Positions 43,321-55,412 of a stretch of 64,000 bases of DNA are shown piece after piece. The translations under genes and the position numbers were made by a program. Below the pieces are notes generated by a model, which did no database searches, had not been told where the DNA came from, and saw only the letters and a program-made list of their open reading frames with translations. Numbering within the stretch: position 1 is the stretch's first letter; each line of letters starts with the position of its first letter. The DNA comes from Abelmoschus esculentus (lineage: Eukaryota > Streptophyta > Magnoliopsida > Malvales > Malvaceae). The DNA lies in the NCBI GenBank assembly GCA_035048815.1, contig JAUCBN010000054.1:8277001-8341000 (forward strand), given 5' to 3'.

Positions 43321-45802
43321 GATTATCTAAGTAAATTATCCATCTTTTTACCGTGTCAAGTCAGCACACCGTAAGTGTCTAATAACAATTAACATATAGT
43401 AGCCAAATGTTTTAACAAATAAAAACATAAGTAACCATAACACTTAATTTTTTAAAATGATAACTAAAAATATATACTTACTAAACATAAATAATCACAC
43501 TAATAGTTTACTTATGATATTATAATGGTATTACATATTTTTTAACATCTTAAAAATACACCATTTCAAAGGAAAAATCTATAAAAAATAGTATCATATT
43601 TTAAAAAACTCATTTATTTAAATTATTGGTTACTGCCTCGTATATTGGCCATGGAGTTAACAAGTTATTGTATTATTTATTTTATTATTTCAATATTAAT
43701 GTCTAGAATATAAGTTTTTTTGGTTCTAGAAAATATTATTTTTATTTTAAAAATTTATTTTCATTTTTAGTTTTTCAAAAAATTAAAAAAAACATTTGGT
43801 TAATAGAAATAAAAATAGTGAAAATATGTATAGTATCTAGTTTTTAAATAAAATAAATAAATAAAGAATTACTTATTAAATAATTAAATTAAAATATAAA
43901 TATTATATAAATTTATTATAATAAAAAAATATGATTAAAAAAGATAGAATTCTAAAATTGATATTAGAAGGAACCCAATTTAAAAAGATTTAATTTTTAA
44001 AATCTTGTGTTTTATCTTTTTCATTTTTCTAAAACTTTTTCAATGAAAATATTTGGTTATCAAAATTTTATTTATTTTTATTTTCTAAAAATTATTTTTG
44101 AAATTTTGCAACTAATTTTTTTATTTTCTAAAAAATAAAAATAATTTATATTTTTTAAACTAAAAGTACCCTAAATTTTTAGGTATAAAATATTTGTTGA
44201 ATGTCTCGGCTATAATTTATACAATTGGATGAGGAGCAGACAGTTTTAATTTGTTTGTAGAGGTCGTGATAAATGGGCAGAGCCAACAAAGCAACAGTTG
44301 TACTTTGTTGACTTTCGGTATTTAAAGCATCACTTGTAATTTTAATGTTATTATTTGCTTTAAAAGTTTTATAATCAATTATATTTAATTTATATTAATT
44401 GAGTAATTGAAATTAATATTTTATTATGAGAATAATTTTTTATTTTATTCATAATATAATAATTTAAATATTTAATATTATTTAAAAATTTAATACTTTA
44501 ACTGATTATTTATATTTATTTTTAGGTTTTAATAATAAATATCAAATAAATTTAATTTAATTGATATTATTATATATATAATATTATATAAAAAATATAA
44601 AATCAAGCATGAAAATACATTTAATGCCTAATTTTTTTATAAATCATAATCTTATATAAAGAAGAAAAGAATGAGAAATTCTAAGAAAACGAAGAATGAT
44701 TTTAGTAGGTTTAAAATATATGATTTAAAAGTACGATTCCTCTAGCCTAAATGATTAAAAGAACGGTTATTGTTTTTAGAACTCACGAGTTCGAGCACTA
44801 GTGATGCTAGCAGAGTGATTGAACGATCAATGTTAAATGGTGGAGATTATATTCTAAAACAGATATTACTGATAATTACTCAATTTACCTCTAAATCATG
44901 AGCTCTAAAATTTGATATCTATCCATAAAAATAAAATACATTTTATTTTTATATTATATAAAATTTAATATTAATATTTATTTAAAAATTTAATATTTCA
45001 ATTTAATATTTTTAAAAAAAAGTATATGTGGCGCGACCTAGCTGGCTAATTGTAAAATGGAAAACAATTGTTTACTATAATACATTAATAATTAACCTGA
45101 TTCGTAAGATGAGTGTGGAAATCAAAGTTCCGGTCAATAATATTATAACCCAATCCAACATTTCAAAGTCAAAATCAGAGGCTTTTTGTCCTGAAAAATA
45201 AATGATACGCAATGCATAGGTAGGAAATATGTCATTCTACATTACATTTATTGTCATTATTATAAAAAGTTTAAAACATCCTATTAATTTTATTTATATA
45301 TTAATGAAAAAAAAAAAAAACGGGTCCAACATGAACGAATATCCCATGTATTTGACTTTCAAAAGATATTGGAGCAAAAAATATTATATTTCACAATTAT
45401 ATAAATAATTATTAATTCTTTGGTGATGTATGTATTTTTTTATAATTTTATGTAATTAACCTTAAATTAATCTTATAATACTATTTTAATTATCCAAATC
45501 CTTTAATAACAAGAACAACTCAAACAAAAATACTATTATTATTAGGATAAATTATATAAATAATCTCTTAATTATAATTTTTTAGGTCTCTTAACTATTA
45601 AAAATTATAAATTAGTCCACCATATCGCTGCTATAGCCATGCGTCTTAGGGTGTTGTTTCATTGTTTCTCACCTGCGAGCCAAGTTAACATTAATATTTC
45701 TTTAATGATATTATATACAGTTTTTTATTTAGATTAATATTTTTTAACAAACGTATGATATTGTTTTTAAAAAAATATTTAAAGGGAAGTTTTTTTTATT
45801 TA
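43321..45802. other. AT-rich intergenic DNA
   Basis: No coding region, tRNA or clear element end found. Long A/T runs and low complexity. A possible decayed tRNA-derived SINE near 44720-44930 is not strong enough to call. Confidence 0.6.
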
Positions 45803-46162
45803 GGGTTAATTACTGCGGAGGTCACGTTTGTTTGCCCCCGATACAAATTTAGTCACTGATTTTGAAAATTAACCAGTATGGTCACATACGTTTTCGGACT
45901 GTAAATTTATGGTCACTCCGACGTTAAAAGCCGTGAAGGATTAACGGAAAGATGAGTTGGCACAATAAAAAAATGGTAAATTACCTAAATAGTCACTAAA
46001 TAATTATCTTATTTTTATTTTATCTTTAATTTAACCATTAAAATTTAAATTTTTATAATTTCACCATCTTTTTAAAAAACATTTATTTCTCTTTGTCAAC
46101 ACTAACATACCAGATTTAAATGAAAATAATAATAATAATGGAGAACCTAAAACCCCAGAAAA
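45803..46162 (+). repeat. left terminal inverted repeat of the Pack-MULE
   Basis: About 360 bp whose reverse complement is at 47097-47454 with scattered differences. Internal boundary at ggagaacctaaaaccccaga. No coding frame. Confidence 0.88.
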
Positions 46163-46269
46163 CTTGGGATCGAAAAACCCAAACTATTTAGGTAATTTAC
46201 CCTAAAAAAAGGCATTTTATTTCGTTTGTGTGGGAATCTACATTTAAATGATGTGCTTTATACCTTTCA

Positions 46270-47084
46270 GGGAAGTTGTTTTCTTCCGCGTACAAACCAT
46301 GATGGAATGGAGATTGATGATGGTTTTTGAAGTCCAACATCTACAAATTCATTAGCCTTCTTCCTTGAAGCTCGATGGCTTGTTGTAAATCGGACTGCTC
46401 CTCCAATTTCCTTTGCAACAACATCTCAGGAGTATTGTAAAACATTCTTGTTTCTAAACAAGTTCGAATCGAAACAAAAAAAGGCTCACAAATAAGTACT
46501 GCAATTCAACATAAATCCAAGCCTAGTCAATATTTTTACTCACCAAGTTGGAGATCAAATGGCTCCCGGGAATCCACCGGGGTCGGACTTGAGCATGTCG
46601 AATGCTCTCCTCTCTCCAACTGTTGCTTCCTAATCAATAAAGAAAAAATCATATCAATGCAGATTGCAGACAGTATGCAAACATTGAAAGATTTAACAAC
46701 GGAACCAGAAAACAGAGTCTTTATTTCTCTTGAACTTTGCCCTTCTCCTTGTACGGCTTAACCAGAACCTGAGAATCACAAACGAAATGCGGGTTCCCTT
46801 TAGCTAAAATGAGCTTCACCGTCTCAAGATACACAAATGTAACAAACACAAACATCCTCTTTTGTTGGTAAGGTATTCTAACATCTTGTACAGGTCCATA
46901 AATGCTATGAAACATACACACACAAACAACCTTACAGTTCAACAATGGAAGCTCAAACCAGAAACAACAATGTTCGACACAAGTAAAAATCTTGTAACAT
47001 TACCTGAAGTAATTTGAAACATCTTGTTCTTTGAAAGTGCTGTCGGATGAAAATGTCAAATAAACCTGTCCAACGGCAATGCTG
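46270..47084 (-). pseudogene. captured fragment of a CCCH zinc-finger/RRM gene
   Basis: Four exon pieces on the minus strand, each with recognisable splice sites: about 47084-47005 (VYLTF, STFKEQDVSNYF), 46904-46724 (RRM: YGPVQDVRIPYQQKRMF, LAKGNPHFVCDSQVLVKPYK), 46629-46544 (KQQLERGEHSTCSS, PFDLQL) and 46453-46270 (RMFYNTPEMLLQRKLEEQ, LQQAIELQGRRLMNL). This order and wording match, from memory, the C-terminal half of plant CCCH proteins that also carry an RRM (AtC3H46/C3H53 type). The CCCH finger itself is absent. Damage: the donor after KVQEK seems mutated (ATaaag for GTaaag, giving a TAA at 46721-46723) and a TAG lies at 46341-46343. Retained introns show capture from DNA, not from mRNA. 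Confidence 0.85.
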
Positions 47085-47096
47085 TAGTGATTTACC

Positions 47097-47454
47097 TTTT
47101 TCTGGGGTTTTAGGTTCTCCATTATTACTATTTCCATTTAAATCTGGTATGTTAGTGTTGACAAAGAGAAATAAGTGTTTTTTAAGAAAATGGTGAAATT
47201 ATAAAAATTTAAATTTTAATACTTAAATTAAAGATAAAATAAAAATAAGATAATTATTTAGTGATTATTTCGGTAATTTATCCTTTTTTTATTGTGCCAA
47301 TTCATCTTTCCGTTAATCCTTCACGGCTTTTAACGTCGAAGTAACCATAAGTTTACAGCCCGAAAATATATGTGACCATACTGGTTGGTTTTCAAAATCA
47401 GTGACTAAATTTATACTGGGGGCAAACAAACGTGACCTCCGTAATAATTAACCA
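47097..47454 (-). repeat. right terminal inverted repeat of the Pack-MULE
   Basis: Reverse complement of the left repeat, with a few substitutions and small indels (for example the TAAT run and the AATA repeat length differ). Confidence 0.88.
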
Positions 47455-47463
47455 TTTTATTTA

Positions 47464-48318
47464 TGTCAATAACCTTGTGATGTATATTGAAGCCATGTTT
47501 GTTACTATTTCCAAATCATAATAGTATTTCTAGAGAGTAATTTTACTCATTTATTTTATTTATGTAAACAATCATGAGATTTGATGGAGTTGTTGATTTC
47601 TTAATTTGAAAAATTAGGAAACAAATCATAATATATATATATATATATAATCATTATGCTTGTATTTTTTTTTGATACGTTCATAATGACTAATAAATTA
47701 ATATTATATTTTCTAATGAAATTATTTTTTTTACTTTTAATAAATGGTAATCAAATATGAATGGTATTATTATAGATTATATTATGCTTGTATTTTTTTT
47801 ATACGTTCATAATGACTAATAAATTAATATTATATTTTTCTAATGAAATTATTTTTTTTACTTTTAATAAATGATAACTCATTTAGTTTTATATTAATTT
47901 TAGAGACAATAATAACAAATAATTTAAATTATTTTTTTATTTTTTTAAGTATTAATCTTCATATTTTTAATTGTTAATCTTATTATCTATTTCACTCATT
48001 AAAGATCATAAATTATCGTAAAACACTTTAAATTTAACATTATATATAATTTATTTTATCTCTATTATTAATGCAATATATAAAAAATAAAATCAATCGT
48101 GTTTAAATGCTTAATATTTTTAATTTATGAGTAAAAAGAATCCGTGTAATAAAAATATTATACACCGAATATTCAAAAATAAATCTGTAGTAAATGAAAA
48201 AATGAATGTTGATGATCCAAGCTTGACGTCATGATGATGCTTGGTACAAGGAATGGAAATAACAGGGTCCCTTGTTAAATATTTACCCACGCCTAGGACC
48301 CTCCCGTTTCGGCACTGA
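47464..48318. other. AT-rich 5' flank of the pirin gene
   Basis: Non-coding. Contains (TA)n near 47632-47649 and a 128-bp tandem duplication (separate entry). Proximal promoter motifs other than the TATA box were not identified with confidence. Confidence 0.6.
47653..47876. repeat. tandem duplication, about 128-bp period
   Basis: attatgcttgtattttttt...aataaatg occurs at 47653-47780 and again from 47781 to about 47876, with a few differences and a shorter T run. Two units. Confidence 0.8.
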
Positions 48319-48326
48319 TATAAAAA
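48319..48326 (+). promoter_or_regulatory. TATA box of the pirin-like gene
   Basis: TATAAAAA, 88 bp before the ATG, suggesting a short 5' leader of about 55-60 nt. Confidence 0.65.
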
Positions 48327-48375
48327 CCAAAACCAGAAAACAAAGTTTCAATTCATTGTTTACAGACATTGTTAG

Positions 48376-48395
48376 TAGAAGAAGAAGAAGAAGAA
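48376..48395 (+). repeat. (GAA)n microsatellite in the 5' leader
   Basis: About six GAA units just before the pirin ATG. Complementary to the (TTC)n run in intron 1. Confidence 0.85.
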
Positions 48396-48406
48396 AAGAA
48401 GCCCAG

Positions 48407-50049
48407 ATGTCTGCAACTGACCCAACCTGTTTCAACCAACCCAGATTGGTCACCAAGAAGGTTCTTGCCAAGCATCAAAGAGAGGGTGATGGGGCTGTTG
48501 TTAGAAGATGCATCGGAAGGTTTCTTCTTCTTCTTCTTCTTCTTCTTCTTCTTCTTCTTCTTCTTCTTCTTCTTCTGTTTTTTTTATTGTTTTCATTTTG
48601 ATTCCAGGAGTGAATTGAAGTCTTTGGATCCTTTTCTCATGATGGATGACTTTACAGGTACGGGTCCATTAATTTCCTATATGGTATGGTTGGATTTTTC
48701 ATAGTTTTTCATATATTGGGGGGATTCACTGACCATTTTTTTTTCTTTTACCAATGATATTTGCAGTGTCTCCACCTGCTGGATTTCCTGATCATCCTCA
48801 CAGAGGTTCTTGAATTTCTTACTAAAAATGTCTTTGTAATGGTTTTGAATCACATTCTCATGGTGTAAATGTTGTGCTTGTTTTACAGGGTTTGAAACTG
48901 TTACATACATGTTACAGGTAAAAATTCTTGTTCCATTAATGTTGCAAAACACAGAACTTTGATCCTTGAGAAAGAAAAGACCTGACATTTTGGGACCCTT
49001 TTTTTCTGGGTTTTCAGGGAGGTATTACTCATCAAGATTTTGCAGGACACAAGGGTACAATTCATACTGGTGATGTGCAGGTGATTGTTTTAATTTTTAT
49101 GAGTTGAAGGATTCAAACTTTAGTTTAAATTGCTTAAACTTGTTGCTTTTATAAATCTGTTTCCGCTTTGGATTATGCAGTGGATGACAGCAGGAAGAGG
49201 GATAATCCACTCTGAAATGCCTGCTGGAGAAGGTGTTCATAAGGGTCTGCAGCTTTGGATCAATCTCTCCTCCCATGAAAAAATGTAAGAAATTCCACTA
49301 TTCTTGACTTGGTTTTATGAGGCCAAACACAATAGATAACATGTATGAATTCTTTTGTTTTCTTCTGAAAAATGTTAAGAAGTTGCACTATTATTCATTT
49401 GATTTTATCTGCAAATGTCATGACCATCCATGACATCTTCTAGAACATTTCCTGTTTAAGAAAATCACACATCTTTTCTATTAGTACGCTACAAGTCAAG
49501 GAAGTTTAGCTTCTAAATTGGATATTTCATAATTACTCTGAATCTGGTACATGGTCATATCTTCTAAATTGCAGGATTGAACCAAGGTACCAGGAGCTTT
49601 TAAGCGAGGACATTCCAAGTGCTGAACACAACGGAGTAGAAGTTCGGGTCATAGCTGGAGAATCTATGGGAGTCCAATCCCCGGTCTATACCCGAACTGC
49701 TACGATGTACCTTGACTTCAGCTTAAGGCCAAGGTCACAAGTTCACCAACACATCCCAGAATCATGGAATGCATTTGCATACATAATTGAAGGGGAAGGA
49801 GTCTTTGGATACCAAAACAAAACACCCATATCTGCTAACCATGTGGTGGTTTTCGGTCCTGGGGACGGTCTTAGCGTGTGGAACAATTCATCATCTAAGC
49901 CACTAAGATTTGTGCTGATTGCAGGGCAGCCATTGAACGAACCAGTGGTTCAATATGGTCCCTTTGTGATGAACACACAAGCTGAGATTGATCAAACCAT
50001 TGAGGATTACCACTACAACCGAAATGGGTTTGAAATGGCAAACCATTGA
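48407..50049 (+). CDS. pirin-like protein, seven exons, 290 aa
   Basis: Exons: 48407-48519, 48608-48657, 48767-48805, 48889-48917, 49018-49080, 49181-49284 and 49575-50049; all introns are GT...AG and the exons sum to 873 nt (290 codons plus stop), the usual pirin length. The ATG at 48407 (MSATDPTCFNQPRLV) is the first after the TATA box; earlier in-frame codons lie upstream of that box. Pirins are cupin proteins that bind one iron through three His and one Glu. Here the N-terminal cupin domain has HPH (His64, His66) in DHPHRGFETV and His108/Glu110 in GIIHSEMP, so all four ligands are present. The pirin C-terminal domain follows (about 185-285: FAYIIEGEGVFG, VVFGPGDGLSVWN, RFVLIAGQPLNEPV). 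Plant pirin 1 is known to bind the G-protein alpha subunit and act in seed and abscisic acid responses; whether this copy does is not shown. No frame break. Confidence 0.96.
48522..48576 (+). repeat. (TTC)n microsatellite in pirin intron 1
   Basis: 55 bp, about 18 TTC units, starting two bases into the intron after the donor GT. It probably serves as much of the intron's pyrimidine content and is likely length-variable. Confidence 0.92.
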
Positions 50050-51178
50050 AGATCACATTGAGTGATGATGTAGGTTTTGAAAAGGCCTTTACAACAATGA
50101 GAGCATCAAAAACAAATCAACCCCTATATATATATTATCATTCACTATCTCCATCCATTGATAGAGAAGTAAGATAGGAGAGCTGAAAAGGGAAGATGGA
50201 GAAAAAAAAACTTTTAGAAGATTCAAAGTGCAGCTATATATATATAGTTTAGCCCCAAAGTCATGATGATGATTTAATGGGGTCACCTTATCTTAGTTTA
50301 AGTTTATTTTTTCTGGTTCTTTTGGTGTTATTTCTTATGTCTTATATTGATGGTGGATATTATGGCAGTGTACTTTTTTCCTTATATTTGTTGAATTTGA
50401 TTTTTAATCATATCTATTGCACCCACTCTTGACCACTGTTTATATCACCTACAAACCAACTGCAAGATCCACTAAGAGGCACAAGGGAAGAGAGGGATTG
50501 ATTTTGGTCATGGATTCCATTGAATTTGAGCATTTTGTTGACTAACAGATGTCTTTTCTTTTCTCAATCTATGCCTTTCAGAATTGATTTTTAACAATAA
50601 AAGCACTATCTCAAAACATATGCACTAGTATTGAGACATGGACACGTACCATCATCTAAATAGTTGGTAAAAATAATATTGCAAAATAAAACGTTAGTAT
50701 TGACAGAATAACTAAAATAATAAAAATACATGAATAGATAATTGTTTCATGAAAAATTAGTTTTACATGTAAATTCATTCCGATGTATATATAATCATTA
50801 TAAAATCCCTTCAGATTAATATGATCTCTCCAAAAAAATTTACACCAAAAAATCCAAATGAACTCTTAACGATATTCCTCCTCTCAATAAACTCAATATA
50901 AGGTTGGAATGATTCAGCCAACTCAATTTGTGAGTAAAAATATATCTAACATAATATTTTTAAGAGACTTTTATAAAAACAGAAAAAATCATAAGTGACT
51001 AGATGGAAAGTAATAGTACCAACGTTAGGGTTCTGGATAGACATAATAGGAGCAACCGCACAGGGCCCCCTAAAAAAAGAATCCTAAAATTTTGATAAAT
51101 TGCATTCATTAGATGATGTTAATCTCGAAATTTATTATAAAAATTTTGAAAATACTTTTAAGAAAGATGAGTTATAAT
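50050..51178. other. 3' flank of the pirin gene
   Basis: Non-coding and AT-rich. An AATAAA at 50596-50601 is distant from the stop; nearer polyadenylation signals are not clear. No other gene. Confidence 0.6.
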
Positions 51179-52521
51179 TGTTGCGTATCAAAAGTGCGCA
51201 AATTGTGCAAGTGAACACGTCGCAAGTAATAAAGTGATAAGTATATCAGATATCGTCTCCACAGGGATTGGTCTACTTAATATGCCCTCTTCATCTTCTT
51301 GCTCTGTAAAAAGAAATAAAATAAAGACACAAGTAAATTGGGGTTTGATGAAACTAAATAAAAAGAACTAAATAAAAAGATAAAATCAGATAAAAAAAAG
51401 TGACCAAGATCTAGTTGTGTTGTATAGTGGATTCAATTGACTTGTCTTTGTCCAATGCAATCGCACAACACTGCCTCGACAGTACTGCAGATTACTGCCT
51501 CGACAACGATGATGCTTGTCCGCCGCGACAATCTCTTGCTCTTGGGTAGACTTTACCAAAGTTCGGCAAAGTGTCATTTGATGACTCCGCTTATCTCTAA
51601 GTCGAAGTACTGTTGATGACCAGTCCTTGATGATACCTCTCGGCGTGAATCAATTGTAATCACCAACCAATCCCACACTTCTATTAGCCGCTGAAACTCT
51701 TAACCTATCTCTAGGCCGAGTTAGTGTTTCCCGATTGAAACACCGTACTTATTCCTTTCGTGAATCTAGCTCTCTCGATATTAGATAAATGAATTACTTG
51801 CAAACTTCTCTCTCGAGCTTGGATGCAAGAACAAAGAATGACAAAGAATAAGCAAACTTCGATACTTTATTGCATTGAAACAAGAAACAAGGTTCAATCT
51901 CCTCACACTAATACGCTACAACCTTCACCTAAGCCTAGAGAAAATTAGAACATAATGTAAAGAAAAGAAAACTCTAAAAGATGAAGTCGGCTAGGTCTAA
52001 GCTCTTTGTGCCGAAAACTCTCCTCCTCCTCTCTTCTTGGACGGTTAGGTCTTATATAGGCTTGGTCTAGGGCAAACCTTTCCTAAGTAGGAGTATAACT
52101 TGGAGTAGGACACAAGTCAAGTCCATAAATAAAATATTTCCAAGTTTACTCCAACTAGGATTTGTTTCCGCGTGGCCTTTGACTTGGGCTTTCCATGTGC
52201 TACCCAGCTCCAATTCATGCGCTGCTTGTCCAGAAACGTCCAACTCATTTTTCTCTTCAAGTCGCCTACAATATCGCTACTTGTCTTTCAGCTGCTGCCT
52301 CGACATCAGGTCTTGCCTCGGCCACGTTGCTGCTGCGGCAATAGTTTTTCCTGCACAGATGTAAAATGTAGTAAAACTTGCCTTTTCTGTAAATATCATC
52401 TTTATAAGCATAACCTCTAAATATATCACATTAAGTATATGCATTGGTCCAAGTAGGTGTAGATTTGATGACTAATGCCCATAAAAGGTGTAAAAAGTGA
52501 TAGTGAGTTGAACACTTATCA
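51179..52521 (-). repeat. LTR-A, solo copy, minus strand
   Basis: 1343 bp. Sense start at 52521 (TGATAAGTGTTCAACTCAC) and end GATACGCAACA at 51179. No internal sequence on either side, so a solo LTR. The flanks (ataat left, attgc right) are not a matching 5-bp duplication. Confidence 0.88.
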
Positions 52522-52667
52522 ATTGCTAACATGTTATAATTGTTTTCTAAATGTGACAATTGATTATAGAATCTTATTGATTATTCATATTCCTATTCCT
52601 TTCGTAACCAGTGGAATTAGGGACAAACGCAATAAAAGTGACCGCACAAGGACCCCTAAAAAGGATA

Positions 52668-54697
52668 ATTGCTTCTAAGGGTCACATCTTAACCAAGTTG
52701 TTACAAAAGGATGTAAAGTTCTAATGGACAGAGAAAAGACAACAGGTTTTTGAGAAGCTTAAGGAGGGTTTGACCCAAGCACAGATCTTAGTTCAACCGG
52801 AGTCGAGAAAAGAGTTTACCATTTATAGTGATGCATCTTACGTTGGGTTGGGGTGTGTTTTGATGCAAGATGAGAGAGTGGTAGCTTATGCATCTCGTCA
52901 GTTGAAGGTGCATGAGAAAAACTACCTGACGCATGACATAAAGTTGGTTTTGGTAGTATTTGCCCTTAAGATATGAAGACATTATCTTTACGGTGAGCGT
53001 TGTGTGGTATATACCGATCATAAGAGTTTAAAGTACTTGATTTCACAAAAGGAGTTGAATCTTAGGCAAAGTCGGTGGCTTGAATTGCTTAAAGACTATG
53101 ATTTGACAATCGAGTATCATCCGGGTAAAGCTAATGTGGTTGTGGATGCTTTGAGTAGGAAAGTGTCAATTGATTTACAGGCTATTTTTGCTCGTTTAAG
53201 TGTGTCAGAGGATGGTGGTTTGGTAGTCGAGTTACAAGTGAGACCTTCTTTGATAGAGTTAATCAAAGAGTGATAGTTTTCAGATAAACCTTAGTGCCTC
53301 ATGTTCAGGACATAGTGGAAGGTGTACCAACTGAGTATGGGTTCCGTGATGACGGTCTTTGTGTTTTAAGGATCGAGTGGTAGTGTTGAATGATGCTGAG
53401 TTGAGACATACTATCATTTCGGAGGCGCATAGTATTCCTTTTGTTATACATCCTGGTAGTACTAAGATATATCATGGGTTTAAGAGTGAGTACTTTAGGT
53501 TGGTTTGAAAAAGGACGTGACTAAATTTGTAAGAAAATGCTTAGTATGCCAGCGGGTTAAGGCTGAGCACCAGGTTCCATTGGGTTTGTTACAACCGTTG
53601 AAAGTGTCGGAATAGAAATGGGAGAGAGCTACTATGGACTTTGTGACGGGTTTACCTTTGACACCGTCTAAAAAGGATTCTAAATGGGTTATTTTGGATT
53701 GGTTTACCAAGTGTGTACATTTTCTTCCTGTGCATACTAAGTACTCTTTGGATAAGCTAGCCGAGTTATATGTTTTTGGTATTGTGAGGTTGCATGGTGT
53801 ACCGAAGTCTATCGTGTCTAATAGGGATCCAAGGTTCACATTTAGGTTTTGGGGTTCTTTAAAGCGAGCTCTTGGTTCTCGTTTGAGTTTCAACACTTCT
53901 TATCATCCGCAAACAAATGGAAAGTCTAAGCGAGTAATCTAGGTTTTGGAGGACATGTTAAGATGTTGTATCATCGATTTTCAAGGTTCTTGGGAGAAAC
54001 ACTTGTCGTTAGTTGAGTTTGCTTATAATAACAGTTACCAGACAAGTATATAAATGGCACCGTTCGAGGCTTTTTATGGTAGGAGATGTCATACTCCATT
54101 GTGTTGGGCCAAGGATGGTTAGAAGTTCGTATCTTTTCCTAGTGTTCTTGAGGATACTAATGAGAAGGTTAAGCTCATTAGTGATCGGTTGACGGTTGCA
54201 TCGAATCGTCAAAAGTTTTATGTTGATCTTAAAAGAAAAGGGATAGAATATGTCATGGGTGAGAAAGTGTTACTTAAAGTTTCTCCTTGGAAAAAAGAGA
54301 TGCGTTTCGGAAAGAAAGGTAAGCCGAGTCAGGTTTATCGGTCCGTTTGAGGTTTTGGAGAGTATAGGACCAATTGCTTATCGTCTAAATTTACCATCCA
54401 AGCTTGAGAAGATTCACGATGTATTTCATATTTCGATGCTTCGGAGGTACAAATTAGATCCATTACATCTGTTGGCGGTGGAAGAAGTTGAGCTTAATCT
54501 AGATCTTACCTAAAATGAGGAACTTGTTGAGATCTTAGCATCAGATACCGAATTTCTACGTGGTAAAACCATCGAGTTGTTCAAAGTGCTTTGGCGACAT
54601 CGAGATGTCGAGGAAGCAATGTGGGAGAAAAAATCGGACATGGAAGAGCAATTTTCATATCTTTTTCCACCAGGTAATTTCTGGATGAAATTCCTTA
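52668..54697 (+). pseudogene. chromovirus D1 pol: RNase H, integrase, chromodomain
   Basis: Starts in the RT-RNase H connection (ILTKLLQKDVKF). RNase H: EFTIYSDASYVGLGCVLMQ and VYTDHKSLKYL. Integrase: CLVCQRVKAEHQ, MDFVTGLPLTP, VSNRDPRF and SYHPQTNGKSKRV, where the usual catalytic Glu (QSER) is Lys. C-terminal IN region about 54000-54480 (VFHISMLRRYKLDP), then a chromodomain-like FKVLWRHRDVEEAMWE. Many stops, mostly TAG/TAA/TGA in place of expected CAG/CAA/TGG codons, and several frameshifts. Gag, protease and most RT are missing. Confidence 0.87.
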
Positions 54698-54912
54698 ACT
54701 GGGGGAGATTTGTAACGCCCCAAAAATGAGCTTAGATGTTTTGATAATCGGTTTAGTGGTTCATTCAACCGGTTTAGTCGTTTAGCCTAGTTCGAGATTA
54801 AATTCTTAAAAATCAATTTTTGATGAAAATAAATTATGGAAAAATATTCTAAAATTCTTATTTCAATTATATTTGACTTTGGTTAAATCAATTTCGAAAA
54901 TTAACCCTTGAG

Positions 54913-55412
54913 TAGAGATGATAATGTATCTTGAACCCGACCCGAATCCGTAGATCCATATCCGTTTTATAGGGTCTGGATCTTAAAATTTTAGACCTGA
55001 TGGATTTAGGCCAGACTTGACTTTGGTTAAATCAATTTCATGATCTACATTTCTTAATGTTTGTGTTATTTAAAATATATTTGTGTAATTGTTGAATTTT
55101 TTAAGATTTTAGTTTATCGTTTTTTATTCTGATACAAGTTAATTGAAATTAATATTTCCTCCATTGAAGTTTTGATGTGAAATTAATCAATGTCAATTTT
55201 ATTGAGTTAAAAAAATAAGTCGAATGGTCATTTTTTAATAGATCTATTTTGGATTTGTTTTGGACCCGAATCCAAAAGATCCATTAGATCTAGATCTGGA
55301 TCTTAATTTTCTAGACCCACGGATCTGGGCGGATCTGGATCTATGATATAAAAATAGATTTGTATCTGGATCCAAATGGATCCGGTCCAAATCCGGCCCA
55401 TTGCCATCCCTA
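54913..55412. mobile_element. non-autonomous hAT element (500 bp)
   Basis: Terminal inverted repeats TAGAGATGATAATG (left) and TAGGGATGGCAATG (right end, reverse complement), flanked by a perfect 8-bp target duplication CCCTTGAG (54905-54912 and 55413-55420). An 8-bp duplication and TAGGGATGGCAA-type ends are typical of plant hAT elements. No transposase frame. The inside is rich in GGATCTGGAT-like repeats. Confidence 0.88.

Larger units (their letters stand above)
45803..47454. mobile_element. Pack-MULE: Mutator-like element with captured gene exons
   Basis: 1652 bp with terminal inverted repeats of about 360 bp (45803-46162 and 47097-47454, ends GGTTAATTA...) and a perfect 9-bp target duplication TTTTATTTA (45794-45802 and 47455-47463). 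Long inverted ends with a 9-bp duplication are the signature of Mutator-like elements. No transposase is present. The middle holds part of a cellular CCCH/RRM gene on the minus strand, introns included. Confidence 0.9.

Noticed and set aside
44720..44930. Possible tRNA-derived SINE (tagcctaaatg as box A, gagttcgagcac as box B)
   Set aside because: Both boxes are poor, and no target duplication or A-rich tail was found.
48272..48406. Upstream in-frame start for the pirin gene
   Set aside because: The open frame reaches back past the TATA box; the leader between contains the GAA run, and MSATDPTCF at 48407 fits the exon sum of 290 codons.
51174..52526. Target duplication for the solo LTR at 51179-52521
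   Set aside because: ataat and attgc do not match; the flanks may have changed or the ends been rearranged.
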